Origin: ZC4RG30 sp035556135
GTDB taxonomy: Bacteria; Pseudomonadota; Gammaproteobacteria; Steroidobacterales; Steroidobacteraceae
Direction of reading: 5' to 3'
Length of the DNA: 64,000 nucleotides
NCBI GenBank assembly: GCA_035556135.1
Contig: DATMFO010000003.1
Span: 806,001 to 870,000, forward strand
Part shown: one piece after another, positions 15,881 through 24,521 of the stretch
Numbering within the stretch: the first letter of the stretch is position 1
Layout of the letters: each line of letters starts with the position of its first letter
Position numbers and translations under genes: made by a program
The notes under the pieces: generated by a model
What the model saw: only the letters and a program-made list of their open reading frames with translations
What the model was told of the DNA's origin: nothing
Databases searched by the model: none

Positions 15881-17964
15881 ACGCCATCCGTGCGCCTTCG
15901 GGAGGGGCGGTGGCCGACCAGATGGAGCGAAGCCTGCAGGACACCGTGGAGGTGTGGCCCGGCGTCACGCAGCGCCTCGGCGGTGAGCGCGTCACGATTG
16001 TCGCCTTTGTGGCCGCCTACCTGCTGCTCGTATGGCTGGGCTACCAGCTGAAGCTCGACGAACTGCACCTGACGGTTATCTGGCCTTCCGCCGGGCTGCT
16101 GATGGCGGCACTGTACCTGGCACCCTTGCGCCGCTGGCCGGTCTTCATCGGCCTGCAGCTGGCCTCGGAGTACGCCATTGGCCTGCTGGTACGCGAGCCA
16201 TCCCTGCCCGGCGGCATCGTGCTGTTCATGCTGGCCAACACCAGCGATGCGGTGGTCGGCGCCCTGATCGCGCGTTCCCGGTTCTGGCGCGTCAGCCATG
16301 TGCGCATCACCCAGGCGGTGCAACTGCTGCTGGCCACCGCTGCCGGCTCCTCAGTCAGCGCCACAGTGGGAGCCGTGGTGGCGGTACAGGTTTATGACGC
16401 AGGCAGCTACGCACTGCAATGGCAGCTGTGGTGGGTGGGGAACTGGCTGGGCTCGATTGCAGTGGCGCCCACCGTCATCTACTGGGCGCTGGCCGCGCGC
16501 AGGCCACCGCCTGCACTCCGCGTGGTGCGTCCGTGGGAGATCGCCGCCTTTGCCGTCGCGCTCGCCGCCAGCATTGGCTGGCTTTTCACCACGCCGATGA
16601 CAGAAAGCCGATCGCTGCTGCAGACGCCGGCCATTCCGCTGGCCTTGCTGCTTGCAGTGGCGTTCCGGTTGCCGCCGCGCTGGGCCGGCCTGATTGCCCT
16701 GTGCTCAGTGCTGCTTGCCGCTGGCCTGGGCGTCACCGGCAACAATCCCTTCCCAGGCGTCAACGGATACGCCCAGCTGCTGACTCTGCAGTCCTACCTG
16801 GTACTGATGGCCGCCATCACGCTCATCGTGTCCATCCTGGTGGCAGCGATGAAGATCAGCCTGCAGGAGGTCACCAGCAGCGAGGCACGCTATCGCAACT
16901 TCATCGCAATGAGCTCCGAGGCCGTGTGGCGCGTGGAGGTGGACCCGCCCATGCCGGTCGCGCTGCCGCTGGAAGAACAGCGGCAATGGCTGGAGAAGAC
17001 TGCGCGTGTTGCAGAGGGCAATGTGCTGTTCGACCGCCTCGCGGCGGGCTGCACGGAACCCGGCATCGACCACGGACCGCAGTGGATTCCGGCCCGCTCC
17101 TGGTGCGCCCTGTTCGAGAAGCACCTGGAGCAGGCCGCCCGCGAGGAGTTCCGCCTGGATGGCCTGCGACTGGTGGCGCAGGTTGCGGGCAAGCCGCGCA
17201 CTTTCGCAATCAGCTTCAATGGCGTGGTCACCGACGGCAGGCTGGTGCGCATCTGGTGCGTGGCCCGCGATGTTTCCGAAATCGTCGACCTGAACACACG
17301 CCTGATGCGCGAACGCGAGCGGCTGAAGGCCTATGCCCACCAGGTTCTGAACGCCGAGGAGCGCGCGCGTCGTTCCACCGCCAAGGACCTGCACGATGGC
17401 ATCGGCCAGACGCTGACCGGCATGGCCATGTCGCTGGAGGTGGCGCGCATGCAGGCGCCACAGGTGGCCACCCTGCTCGATGACGTGCGCGCCAACCTGC
17501 GCAAGGTGCAGGACCGCACGCGCAACATGATCGCGGAACTCAGCCCTCCCGGCCTCTATGAACTGGGACTGCAGCCGGCACTGCAGTGGCTGGTGGTGCA
17601 CTTCCGCAGCCAGGAGAAGCTGCGCGTGCAGCTGGACTGCAAGGTGGACGAGGACGCCATCAGCATGGAACTGCGAGTGCTGGTGTTCAAGCTGGTGCGC
17701 GAACTGCTGCGCAATGTGGTGAAGCACTCGGGCGTGGATTCGGCCAGCACACTGGTGCGCGGTGACCGCAACATCATCCGCGTCGAAGTGGAGGACACCG
17801 GCCGCGGCTTCGAATGGCAGATGGAGATGTTCGGCCCGCAACCAGGCACCTTCGGGCTGTGGAGCATCTCCGACCGCGTCGCCGACGTGGGCGGCACATT
17901 CCGGGTGGATACTGCTCCCGGCCATGGTTCACGCTTCAAGCTCGAGATTCCGCTGACGCCCTGA
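15862..17964 (+). CDS. MASE1-domain sensor histidine kinase (NarX/HisKA_3 type)
   Basis: Up to 700 residues. The N-terminal MASE1 membrane sensor has about eight helices (residues about 45-330), with the typical HLTVIWPSAGL. A PAS-like region follows (about 345-475). The HisKA_3 dimerisation box AKDLHDGIGQTL holds the phosphorylated histidine (about 512), and the ATPase domain has N-box ELLRNVVKHSG, G1 VEDTGRGFE and a late FGLWSI. The start is uncertain: GTG 15862 has GGAG only 1 nt away; GTG 15910, with GGAGG 4 nt upstream, or ATG 15922 are credible alternatives. No response regulator is adjacent. Confidence 0.85.
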   Translation: MFGSILNAIRAPSGGAVADQMERSLQDTVEVWPGVTQRLGGERVTIVAFVAAYLLLVWLGYQLKLDELHLTVIWPSAGLLMAALYLAPLRRWPVFIGLQLASEYAIGLLVREPSLPGGIVLFMLANTSDAVVGALIARSRFWRVSHVRITQAVQLLLATAAGSSVSATVGAVVAVQVYDAGSYALQWQLWWVGNWLGSIAVAPTVIYWALAARRPPPALRVVRPWEIAAFAVALAASIGWLFTTPMTESRSLLQTPAIPLALLLAVAFRLPPRWAGLIALCSVLLAAGLGVTGNNPFPGVNGYAQLLTLQSYLVLMAAITLIVSILVAAMKISLQEVTSSEARYRNFIAMSSEAVWRVEVDPPMPVALPLEEQRQWLEKTARVAEGNVLFDRLAAGCTEPGIDHGPQWIPARSWCALFEKHLEQAAREEFRLDGLRLVAQVAGKPRTFAISFNGVVTDGRLVRIWCVARDVSEIVDLNTRLMRERERLKAYAHQVLNAEERARRSTAKDLHDGIGQTLTGMAMSLEVARMQAPQVATLLDDVRANLRKVQDRTRNMIAELSPPGLYELGLQPALQWLVVHFRSQEKLRVQLDCKVDEDAISMELRVLVFKLVRELLRNVVKHSGVDSASTLVRGDRNIIRVEVEDTGRGFEWQMEMFGPQPGTFGLWSISDRVADVGGTFRVDTAPGHGSRFKLEIPLTP

Positions 17965-17980
17965 GGGGCAAGGAAGGTAC

Positions 17981-18535
17981 ATGACCCGCATCCTCGGCAT
18001 TTCCGGCAGCCTGCGCGCCGGTTCATTCAACACCGCGCTGCTGCGCGCCGCCCAGGGCCTGCAGGTGGAAGGCGTGGAGCTGGAAATCGCCACACTGCAC
18101 GGCATTCCGCTCTACGACGGAGACCTGGAACAGCGCGAAGGGATTCCGGCGGCCGTCAGTGCGCTCAAGGAGAAGGTCGTGGCCAGCCAGGGGGTGATCC
18201 TTGCCACGCCGGAGTACAACAGCAGCTTGCCCGGCGTGCTCAAGAACGCCATCGACTGGCTGTCACGCCCCCCGGGCGACATTGCCAGGACTTTCGGCGG
18301 CCGGCCGTTCGCCCTGGTGGGCGCCAGCCCCAGTGGATTCGGCACCATCCTTTCCCAAGACGCCTGGCTCGGGGTGCTGCGTCACCTCGGTGCCGAGCAG
18401 TGGGCAGGCGCGCGGCTGATGGTGTCGCACGCCGGCAATGCCTTCGATGCCGAAGGCAGGCTCACCGACGAGGCCGTGAAGAAGAAGCTGGGTGATTTCG
18501 TCGCGAAGTTCGCGGCATTCGCCGGCAGGGGCTAG
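17981..18535 (+). CDS. NADPH-dependent FMN reductase
   Basis: 184 residues of the flavodoxin-like NADPH-FMN/quinone reductase family (ChrR/ArsH-like). ISGSLRAGSFNTALL binds the FMN phosphate near the N-terminus, and ATPEYNSSLPGVLKNAIDWLSR is the family hallmark (spanning about 78-99). Soluble enzyme reducing flavins or quinones, often part of oxidative-stress defence. It starts 16 bp after the sensor kinase, so it may be co-transcribed. Its stop overlaps the convergent GGDEF-EAL gene by 4 bp. Confidence 0.87.
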   Translation: MTRILGISGSLRAGSFNTALLRAAQGLQVEGVELEIATLHGIPLYDGDLEQREGIPAAVSALKEKVVASQGVILATPEYNSSLPGVLKNAIDWLSRPPGDIARTFGGRPFALVGASPSGFGTILSQDAWLGVLRHLGAEQWAGARLMVSHAGNAFDAEGRLTDEAVKKKLGDFVAKFAAFAGRG

Positions 18536-20505
18536 CGCCGCCCGCCATCGATCTTGCGCATCACGGGCAGGGGCGGGTGCGGATCCGCGCCGCTGCCGCC
18601 CGGCCCCTCGCTGCGCAGCAACTGCTCGAACTGGTCCGCCGGCAAGGCAGGGCTGAAGTGGAAGCCCTGGTACTGGTCGCAGCCCAGGTTGCGCAAGGTA
18701 TCGAGCTGCGCGCGGGTTTCCACGCCCTCGGCCACCACCTTCAGGCGCAGGCCGTGGGCCAGTGACACGATGGCCTGCACGATATTGGTGTCTTCCTCGC
18801 GCGTATCCATCTCGGCCACGAAGGTGCGGTCGATCTTCAGCATGTCGATGGGGAAACGGCGCAGGTAGCTCATGCTGGAATAGCCGGTGCCGAAGTCATC
18901 CACCGACACCACGATGCCCATGCGGCTGAGTTCCTCCAGCAGGCCGATGGACTCCTCCGGATTGCCCATCACGCAGCTCTCGGTGAGCTCGATCTCCAGC
19001 CACTGCGGATCCAGCCGCGCTTCCTCCAGCGCCGCGCGCACCGTGTCCACCAGGCCGGCCTCGTGGAACTGCACCGCGGAGATGTTCACCCCCACGCGCA
19101 GTGGCGCATAGCCGGCATCAGTCCAGCGGCGCACCTGCAGGCAGGCCTCGCGCAGCACCCAGGTGCCGATGGCGCCGATCTGCCCGGTCTCCTCGGCGAT
19201 GGGGATGAACTCCACCGGCGGGATGTAGCCGCGCTCGGGATGCTTCCAGCGCAGCAGCGCCTCTGCGCTGCGGATGGCGCCGGATTCGGTCTCGACCTTG
19301 GGCTGGTAGTGCAGCTCGAACTGCCCTTCCTTCAGCGCCGCATGCAGGTCGTTCTCCAGCTGCAGCCGGCGGTGCGCCGTGCCGCCCAGCGCGGCCGAGA
19401 ACCGCTGCATGCAGTTGCCGCGCTGCTTGGCGCTGTACATGGCGGCGTCGGCGTTGGCCAGCAATGCCTCCACTCGTGCGCCGTCGCGGGGATACACCGC
19501 AAGGCCGAAGCTGGCTGCCACGTGGATGTCCATGCCGGCGATGTGCAGCGGCACCGACAGGGCCGACAGTGCACGTCGCGTGAGCGACTCCGCGTCGGCT
19601 TCGGCGGAGGGCGGACTCATCACGAACACGAACTCGTCGCCACCCTGGCGCGCCAGGGTATCGCCCTCGCGGCGTACGCCGTCCAGGCGACGTGCCACTT
19701 CCTGCAGGAACTGGTCGCCGGCATGGTGGCCCATGGAATCGTTGACCAGCTTGAAGCGGTCCAGGTCGCACACCAGCACCGCGAAGCTCTGCGAGGTACG
19801 CTGTGCCTGCGCCATCGCCTGCTGCAGTCGGTCCTCGAGCAGGGTGCGATTGGGCAGGCCGGTGAGCGCGTCGTGCGTGGCCATGTGCCGCAGCTGCTTG
19901 TTGGCGATCTCCAGGCCCCGCGTGCGGGCTGCCACCACCCGCTCCAGCTGGTTGATCTGGTTGCGGATCAGCCGTTCGTTGTGCCACTTCTGGCACAGCG
20001 CGCTGGCGCATTGCTGCACCTCGATGGGCTCGAAGGGCTTGCGCAGTACCAGCAGCTTGTCGGAATGGTTGAGGCGTTCCATCACCTCGTTCCACTCATA
20101 GTCCGTGTGCGCGGAACAGATCACCACCTGCACGCCGGGATCGGCGTTCCACAGGTGCTCGATGGTCTTCAGGCCATCCCAGCCCGGCGGCATGCGCATG
20201 TCCACGAAGGCCACGGCGTAGGGCCGGCCGTCGCGCAACGCGGTCTCGGCCATGTGGACGCCCTCCTCGCCCTGGAAGGCCGAATCGACCTCGAACACAG
20301 GCATCTGCTGGCGCACTGTGGCACCCAGCAGCTCGGACTCCAGCACGTCCAGCGCTTCCTGGCCGGCAACCGAGTCCTCCTCGCCGAGGACCTTGCGGAA
20401 ATCGCGGTGGATGGCCTCGTTGTCGTCGATGACCAGGATGCGCCGGTTAGAGATGCAAAGCGCTTCACGGATGCCCGAGGAGAAGCGCCCGGTGTTCTCG
20501 TTCAC
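18532..20505 (-). CDS. Receiver-GGDEF-EAL response regulator (c-di-GMP turnover)
   Basis: 657 residues: a receiver with VIDDNE (about 25) and the phospho-acceptor region FVDMRMPPGWDG, a coiled linker, a GGDEF domain with intact RQGGDEF plus an upstream RxxD inhibitory site (REGD five residues before), and an EAL domain with EALLRW, NISAVQ, ELTES, DDFGTG, LKIDRTF and AEGVE. All usual catalytic residues of both enzyme domains are present, so either synthesis or breakdown of c-di-GMP could dominate. It overlaps its upstream neighbour by ATGA (20502-20505), so that histidine kinase is the likely phosphodonor. Confidence 0.92.
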   Translation of the reverse strand: MNENTGRFSSGIREALCISNRRILVIDDNEAIHRDFRKVLGEEDSVAGQEALDVLESELLGATVRQQMPVFEVDSAFQGEEGVHMAETALRDGRPYAVAFVDMRMPPGWDGLKTIEHLWNADPGVQVVICSAHTDYEWNEVMERLNHSDKLLVLRKPFEPIEVQQCASALCQKWHNERLIRNQINQLERVVAARTRGLEIANKQLRHMATHDALTGLPNRTLLEDRLQQAMAQAQRTSQSFAVLVCDLDRFKLVNDSMGHHAGDQFLQEVARRLDGVRREGDTLARQGGDEFVFVMSPPSAEADAESLTRRALSALSVPLHIAGMDIHVAASFGLAVYPRDGARVEALLANADAAMYSAKQRGNCMQRFSAALGGTAHRRLQLENDLHAALKEGQFELHYQPKVETESGAIRSAEALLRWKHPERGYIPPVEFIPIAEETGQIGAIGTWVLREACLQVRRWTDAGYAPLRVGVNISAVQFHEAGLVDTVRAALEEARLDPQWLEIELTESCVMGNPEESIGLLEELSRMGIVVSVDDFGTGYSSMSYLRRFPIDMLKIDRTFVAEMDTREEDTNIVQAIVSLAHGLRLKVVAEGVETRAQLDTLRNLGCDQYQGFHFSPALPADQFEQLLRSEGPGGSGADPHPPLPVMRKIDGGRR

Positions 20506-21872
20506 GCGCTCTCCCGCGCCTTGAACGGCAGGGTGAGGATGAAGGTCGCGCCCCGGCCGGCACCAGCGCTGTCGGCGCTCAGGTTGCCGCCCAGCTCGGA
20601 AGCGGCCAGCGCTGCGCCGTGCAGGCCGAAGCCATGCCCGGACTTGCGGGTGGTGAAACCATGGCTGAACAGGCGCGGCATCACCTCGGCGGAAATGCCG
20701 ACGCCGTTGTCGCTGACCGAGATGTGCACCTCATCGAGGATGGACTCGATGCGCACGGTGACCTGCTTGTCGCTGCGTCCGGACTCGTCGCAGGCGTACT
20801 TGGCATTGCGCAGCAGGTTCACCAGGATCTGCAGCACCTTGTGCTTGTCGGTGACGATCCTCGGGTGGTCGGCGAAATCCCGCCGCAGGGCCACCCGGTG
20901 GCGCGTCATCGCGCTGGAATTCATGCGGATGGCGTCTTCCACCATGTCCGCCACCGCCACCTCCTCCACCACGCCGCAGCGACGCGCATAGGTCTGCTGC
21001 ATCGAGACGGTTTCCTTGATGTGGTCGAGGTTGGCGCGCAACTCCTCCAGCTCCTTCTGCATGGCATCGCGCTCTCCGGCCAGCTGCACTGCGAGCGCGG
21101 CCAGGTATTCGGGAATCTTGCGGGCGCGCGGATCGCTGGCCACGAATCCCGCCAGGTCGTCCTTGTGGCGTGTCAGGAGTGCCGCCACCTCACCCAGCCG
21201 GGCGCCCTTGCTGCTCTTGAGACGATCGCCGAGCACGCTGGCGGAGACATTGACGCTGTTGAGCACATTGCCCACATTGTGCAGCACATTGGTGGCCACT
21301 TCGGCCATTCCGGCATGGCGGGAGGCGTCCACCAGCGCCTTCTGCACCCGCTCGATCTCCACCTCCATCTTCTTGCGGGAAGAGATGTCTTCGAGGAACC
21401 CCACCGAGCACACCGGGTTGCCCTCGGCGGTACGCACGATGGCCGCGGACACGCGTACCCAGAGCTCGGTTTCGTCGCGCTTGATGTAGCGTCTCTCGAT
21501 CGAATAGGACTTGATGCGTCCGGCCCAGAGGTCGCGCAGCAGTTCCTCGTTGGCTCCGGAGTCGGTGGAACGCGTAAGTTCCGCGATGGTTTTCTCGCGG
21601 TATTCGCCGGGCACCAGGCCCAGCATCAGTTCGAAGGCCTCGTTGCACCAGATGAAGCGGCCCTCGCGCGTGGCATAACCCACGCCCAGCGGCAGCTGCA
21701 CGAAGGTCGCCCGGTGCAGGGCATCCAGGCCCAGTTCCTCGGGTGTCTGCGGCAGCTCCGTATCCGGCAGTGCCAGCAGCTTGAGGGTGTCAGACGCGTT
21801 GAGCGAACCGGTGCTGTCCGGGTCGAATGGCGCGTTCTTCGTCTCCCTGGCTGTGCTGCGTCTGGCCGGCAT
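20502..21872 (-). CDS. PAS-domain sensor histidine kinase
   Basis: 456 residues, no membrane segment. A PAS domain (about 55-175; GRFIWCNEAFELMLGL, ending SVGFLEDISSRKKME) is followed by a dimerisation helix with histidine in NVLHNVGNVLNS and an ATPase domain with LVNLLRNAKYAC (N-box), VSDNGVGI, and the glycine lid GHGFGLHGAALAA. I chose ATG 21872; the frame is open to 22025 but that stretch is not protein-like. It feeds the overlapping receiver-GGDEF-EAL protein, coupling an unknown cytosolic signal to c-di-GMP. Confidence 0.87.
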   Translation of the reverse strand: MPARRSTARETKNAPFDPDSTGSLNASDTLKLLALPDTELPQTPEELGLDALHRATFVQLPLGVGYATREGRFIWCNEAFELMLGLVPGEYREKTIAELTRSTDSGANEELLRDLWAGRIKSYSIERRYIKRDETELWVRVSAAIVRTAEGNPVCSVGFLEDISSRKKMEVEIERVQKALVDASRHAGMAEVATNVLHNVGNVLNSVNVSASVLGDRLKSSKGARLGEVAALLTRHKDDLAGFVASDPRARKIPEYLAALAVQLAGERDAMQKELEELRANLDHIKETVSMQQTYARRCGVVEEVAVADMVEDAIRMNSSAMTRHRVALRRDFADHPRIVTDKHKVLQILVNLLRNAKYACDESGRSDKQVTVRIESILDEVHISVSDNGVGISAEVMPRLFSHGFTTRKSGHGFGLHGAALAASELGGNLSADSAGAGRGATFILTLPFKARESA

Positions 21873-22220
21873 GCCTTTGTTGTTCCCTGAATCCGCGCAG
21901 GACGGGGCGCGCGACCCGTTGTCAGCGCGACATGTGTACCGGCCGGGGGGAATTATGTATGTGACCTGGTTGCGGTTGTCTGCCGTGCAAGGCGCTTTTC
22001 GAACCAGGTGTGTGAACTGGATCAAGTCCTGCGTGGGCCTGCAAGCCGGTGCATTCCTACGCCCCCTCGCGAGCCGGGACGATTAAGTCGCATGGCGCCA
22101 ACCGGCGACACTTCAGCTCCCACCCCCTCCAAATGCGATGCAGCATCTGGCGAGGTTCCCCGTCCAGGCTCTTGCGGATGGCGGTTGCAAGAGGGGTGTG
22201 GACCAATTTCAGGAGAGACC
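21873..22220. other. Divergent intergenic region, 348 bp
   Basis: Separates the leftward histidine kinase from a rightward small gene. It contains an 8-bp inverted repeat (ACCTGGTT at 21964-21971 and AACCAGGT at 22002-22009) and an A/T-rich patch at 21950-21962 that could hold the kinase promoter. I find no convincing -35/-10 pair, RNA gene or protein-coding frame. Confidence 0.4.
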
Positions 22221-22493
22221 ATGCCGAACACAAGGTCGATTTACCGGCGCAATCGCCGGCGCCCCGCCCGCGCCGTGGACGGTGCGGATCCCGTGGCCCG
22301 GCAGTACGAAGGTGGTCGCGAGGCGCCCTTCAGCCCCCGCTCCCCGGAGAATGCCCAGGGCACTCCCGCCGTGGAGGAAGCAGAGCGCCGCGCGGAAGCC
22401 GGCAATGCCAGCAAGACGCGTGATGGCAAGGACGAGCGCCGGCCGGACACCCGGCCCGCGGGTCCCCGCAAGCCCTCGCGCAGCGTGCACTGA
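22221..22493 (+). CDS. Small Arg/Pro/Glu-rich hypothetical protein
   Basis: 90 residues, strongly charged and probably disordered (runs of arginine near residues 6-17, then Glu/Lys/Pro-rich). It has a clear ribosome-binding site: AGGAG five bases before ATG 22221. No family recognised. The isochorismatase gene follows in the same reading frame, separated only by one TGA and 15 bases. Confidence 0.6.
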   Translation: MPNTRSIYRRNRRRPARAVDGADPVARQYEGGREAPFSPRSPENAQGTPAVEEAERRAEAGNASKTRDGKDERRPDTRPAGPRKPSRSVH

Positions 22494-22508
22494 GCCACGG
22501 TTGCCGCC

Positions 22509-23147
22509 TTGGCGGCGGAGCGAAAGCGCCAGGCAGGCGGCATCGCCCCCGACAAGTCCGCGGTGGCGCTGCTGGTCATCGACATGATCAGCGACTACCG
22601 CTTCGAGGAAGCACCGCAGATGCTGCCCCGCCTCGGGCCGGTGGTACGGCGCATTGCTGCGCTCAAGGGCAAGGCCCGCACTGACGGCATCCCCGCGATT
22701 TACGTGAATGACAATTTCGGCCGCTGGCAGTCGGACTTCTCCGGCCTGGTGAAGTACTGCACGGCGGCCGACCAGCCCGGCGCGGACCTGGTACGCCAGC
22801 TGGCGCCCGAAAAGGACGACTATTTCATCCTCAAGCCCCGCCACTCCGGCTTCTATGCCTCCTCGCTGGAGACCCTGCTGGAGCACATGGGGGCGCGCCG
22901 GCTGATCCTCACCGGCATCTCCAGCCACCAGTGCGTGCTGTTCACCGCCAATGACGCCTATGTGCGCGAATACGAACTTAAAATACCGCGTGACTGCATT
23001 GCTGCACCCTCGCCGCCCCAGAAGCGGCTGGCGCTGCAGTACTTCGGCACGGTGCTGGGCGCCGACATCCGCCCTTCGGCGCGTTTCAGGCAATGGGCGT
23101 CGCCCAGGGGAAAGAGGAAGAAGGCGCCACGGCACGGCCGCGATTGA
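22509..23147 (+). CDS. Isochorismatase-family cysteine hydrolase
   Basis: Up to 212 residues. The core begins VALLVIDMISDY (catalytic Asp), with a lysine in LKPRHSGFYAS and the nucleophile region GISSHQCVLFTANDAY (Cys at about 140). These are the Asp-Lys-Cys positions of the family, which hydrolyses amides or vinyl ethers; nicotinamidase-like enzymes belong here. The start is unclear: TTG 22509 is the only usual codon between the preceding in-frame stop and the core, apart from GTG 22563, and neither has a ribosome-binding site. The tail is unusually basic. Substrate not determinable. Confidence 0.78.
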   Translation: MAAERKRQAGGIAPDKSAVALLVIDMISDYRFEEAPQMLPRLGPVVRRIAALKGKARTDGIPAIYVNDNFGRWQSDFSGLVKYCTAADQPGADLVRQLAPEKDDYFILKPRHSGFYASSLETLLEHMGARRLILTGISSHQCVLFTANDAYVREYELKIPRDCIAAPSPPQKRLALQYFGTVLGADIRPSARFRQWASPRGKRKKAPRHGRD

Positions 23148-23239
23148 TCTCCCACGGCTGCCGGCCTGAGGCTAACATCGCACCGGGGCCGCCACGGAGG
23201 GCCCACAAGCGACCCGCAACAAGATCGGAGATCCCTGGC

Positions 23240-24517
23240 ATGAACCGCCTGTCCCGCCTCCTTCTGATAGCCCTTTCGCCCCTGGTTGCCGCCACCGCGC
23301 TGGCCCAGGCACCTGCACAGACTTTTCCCCCCGGCACCAAACCGGCATCGACGAATGTGATCGGCCAGGAATGGCCGCGAGTGGATGCGGAGCGGCGCGT
23401 GCATTTCCGCGTCCGCGCGCCCGAAGCGCAGAGCATCCGCGTGCTGGGGACCAACCTCACAAAGGGAGAGGATGGTTTCTTCACTGGCGTCACGGCACCG
23501 CAGGATCCCGGCTTTCACTATTACCAGCTCACCGTTGACGGGCTGGCGGTGGCGGATCCGAACAGTGAATCCTTCTACGGCGCGGGCAATGTGCGCAGTG
23601 GCATCGAGATTCCCGAGTCCGGTGTGGATTTCTACGAGATCCGCAATGTGCCGCATGGGCAGATCCGCTCGCACTGGTATCACACCTCCAGTGGCGAAGC
23701 GCGGCAGGCCTACATCTATACGCCGCCGGGTTATGACGCCAATCCCGCCAAACGCTATCCGGTGCTGTACCTGCAGCACGGCATGGGCGAGGACCGGCGC
23801 GCCTGGCCGCACCAGGGGCGCACGAACTTCATCCTCGACAACCTGATCGCCGAAGGCCGTGCAGTGCCGATGATCGTGGTGATGGAGGATGGCGGCATCA
23901 CGCCTGGTATCGGCGGTGGTGGCGGTGCGCCGGGACCAGGCAGGGGTGGCCCGCCGGGTGCGGGCGCGCCTCCGGGTGGCGCACGTGCAGGTGGTGGCCC
24001 CGCGGGGGGCCCGCCTGCCGGTGGCCCTCCTGGCGCAGGTGGTCCACCGCGCGGCGGCATGGGCGGTGCGGGTCCCGCGCTCGACATGCCCTTCACGAAG
24101 CAGATCATCACCGACGTGATTCCAATGGTGGATGCCAACTACCGCACCATCGCCGACCGTGAGCATCGCGCCATGGCCGGGCTGTCGCTGGGCGGCACGC
24201 AGACCTACCAGATCACGCAGGCCAACCTCGACAAGTTCTCCCACATCGGCATCTTCAGCGCGCCGTTCGGTTTCCCCGGCGTGGAGACTGGCTACAACGG
24301 ACTGCTGAAGAAGCCCGCGGAGTTCGCGAAGCAGGTGAAGGTCTTCTACGTGAGCATGGGTTCGAAGGAAGCAGCCAGCACCGGACGTGCCATCCATGAG
24401 GAACTGGAGAAGGCCGGCGTGAAGCATACGTACCTGGAAACTCCGGGCACCGGGCATGAGTTCCAGACCTGGCGCAAGAGCCTGCACGGCTTCACGCAAC
24501 TGCTGTTCAAGGACTGA
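23240..24517 (+). CDS. Secreted esterase (CE1/enterochelin-esterase-like) with Gly/Pro-rich insert
   Basis: 425 residues. Signal peptide to about 22 (ALAQA), an N-terminal beta-sandwich of the CBM48/E-set type (about 45-130), then an esterase-D-like alpha/beta hydrolase: YLQHGMGED near the oxyanion hole, nucleophile in GLSLGGTQ (about 316), histidine in GTGHEFQTW (about 405). A stretch of about 55 residues, almost only Gly, Pro, Ala and Arg (about 222-277), interrupts the hydrolase before the nucleophile. ATG 23240 follows GGAG at about 10 nt. Family members act on feruloylated xylans, siderophores or trehalose esters; the substrate here is open. Confidence 0.83.
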   Translation: MNRLSRLLLIALSPLVAATALAQAPAQTFPPGTKPASTNVIGQEWPRVDAERRVHFRVRAPEAQSIRVLGTNLTKGEDGFFTGVTAPQDPGFHYYQLTVDGLAVADPNSESFYGAGNVRSGIEIPESGVDFYEIRNVPHGQIRSHWYHTSSGEARQAYIYTPPGYDANPAKRYPVLYLQHGMGEDRRAWPHQGRTNFILDNLIAEGRAVPMIVVMEDGGITPGIGGGGGAPGPGRGGPPGAGAPPGGARAGGGPAGGPPAGGPPGAGGPPRGGMGGAGPALDMPFTKQIITDVIPMVDANYRTIADREHRAMAGLSLGGTQTYQITQANLDKFSHIGIFSAPFGFPGVETGYNGLLKKPAEFAKQVKVFYVSMGSKEAASTGRAIHEELEKAGVKHTYLETPGTGHEFQTWRKSLHGFTQLLFKD

Positions 24518-24521
24518 CGGG

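Noticed and set aside
22491..23147. Isochorismatase gene as a pseudogene broken by TGA
   Set aside because: The conserved domain starts after the stop and is complete with Asp, Lys and Cys positions, so it can be translated on its own.
23900..24085. Repetitive GC tract considered as a CRISPR-like or tandem repeat array
   Set aside because: It is in frame inside the esterase gene and codes Gly/Pro/Ala/Arg residues without regular repeat units or spacers.
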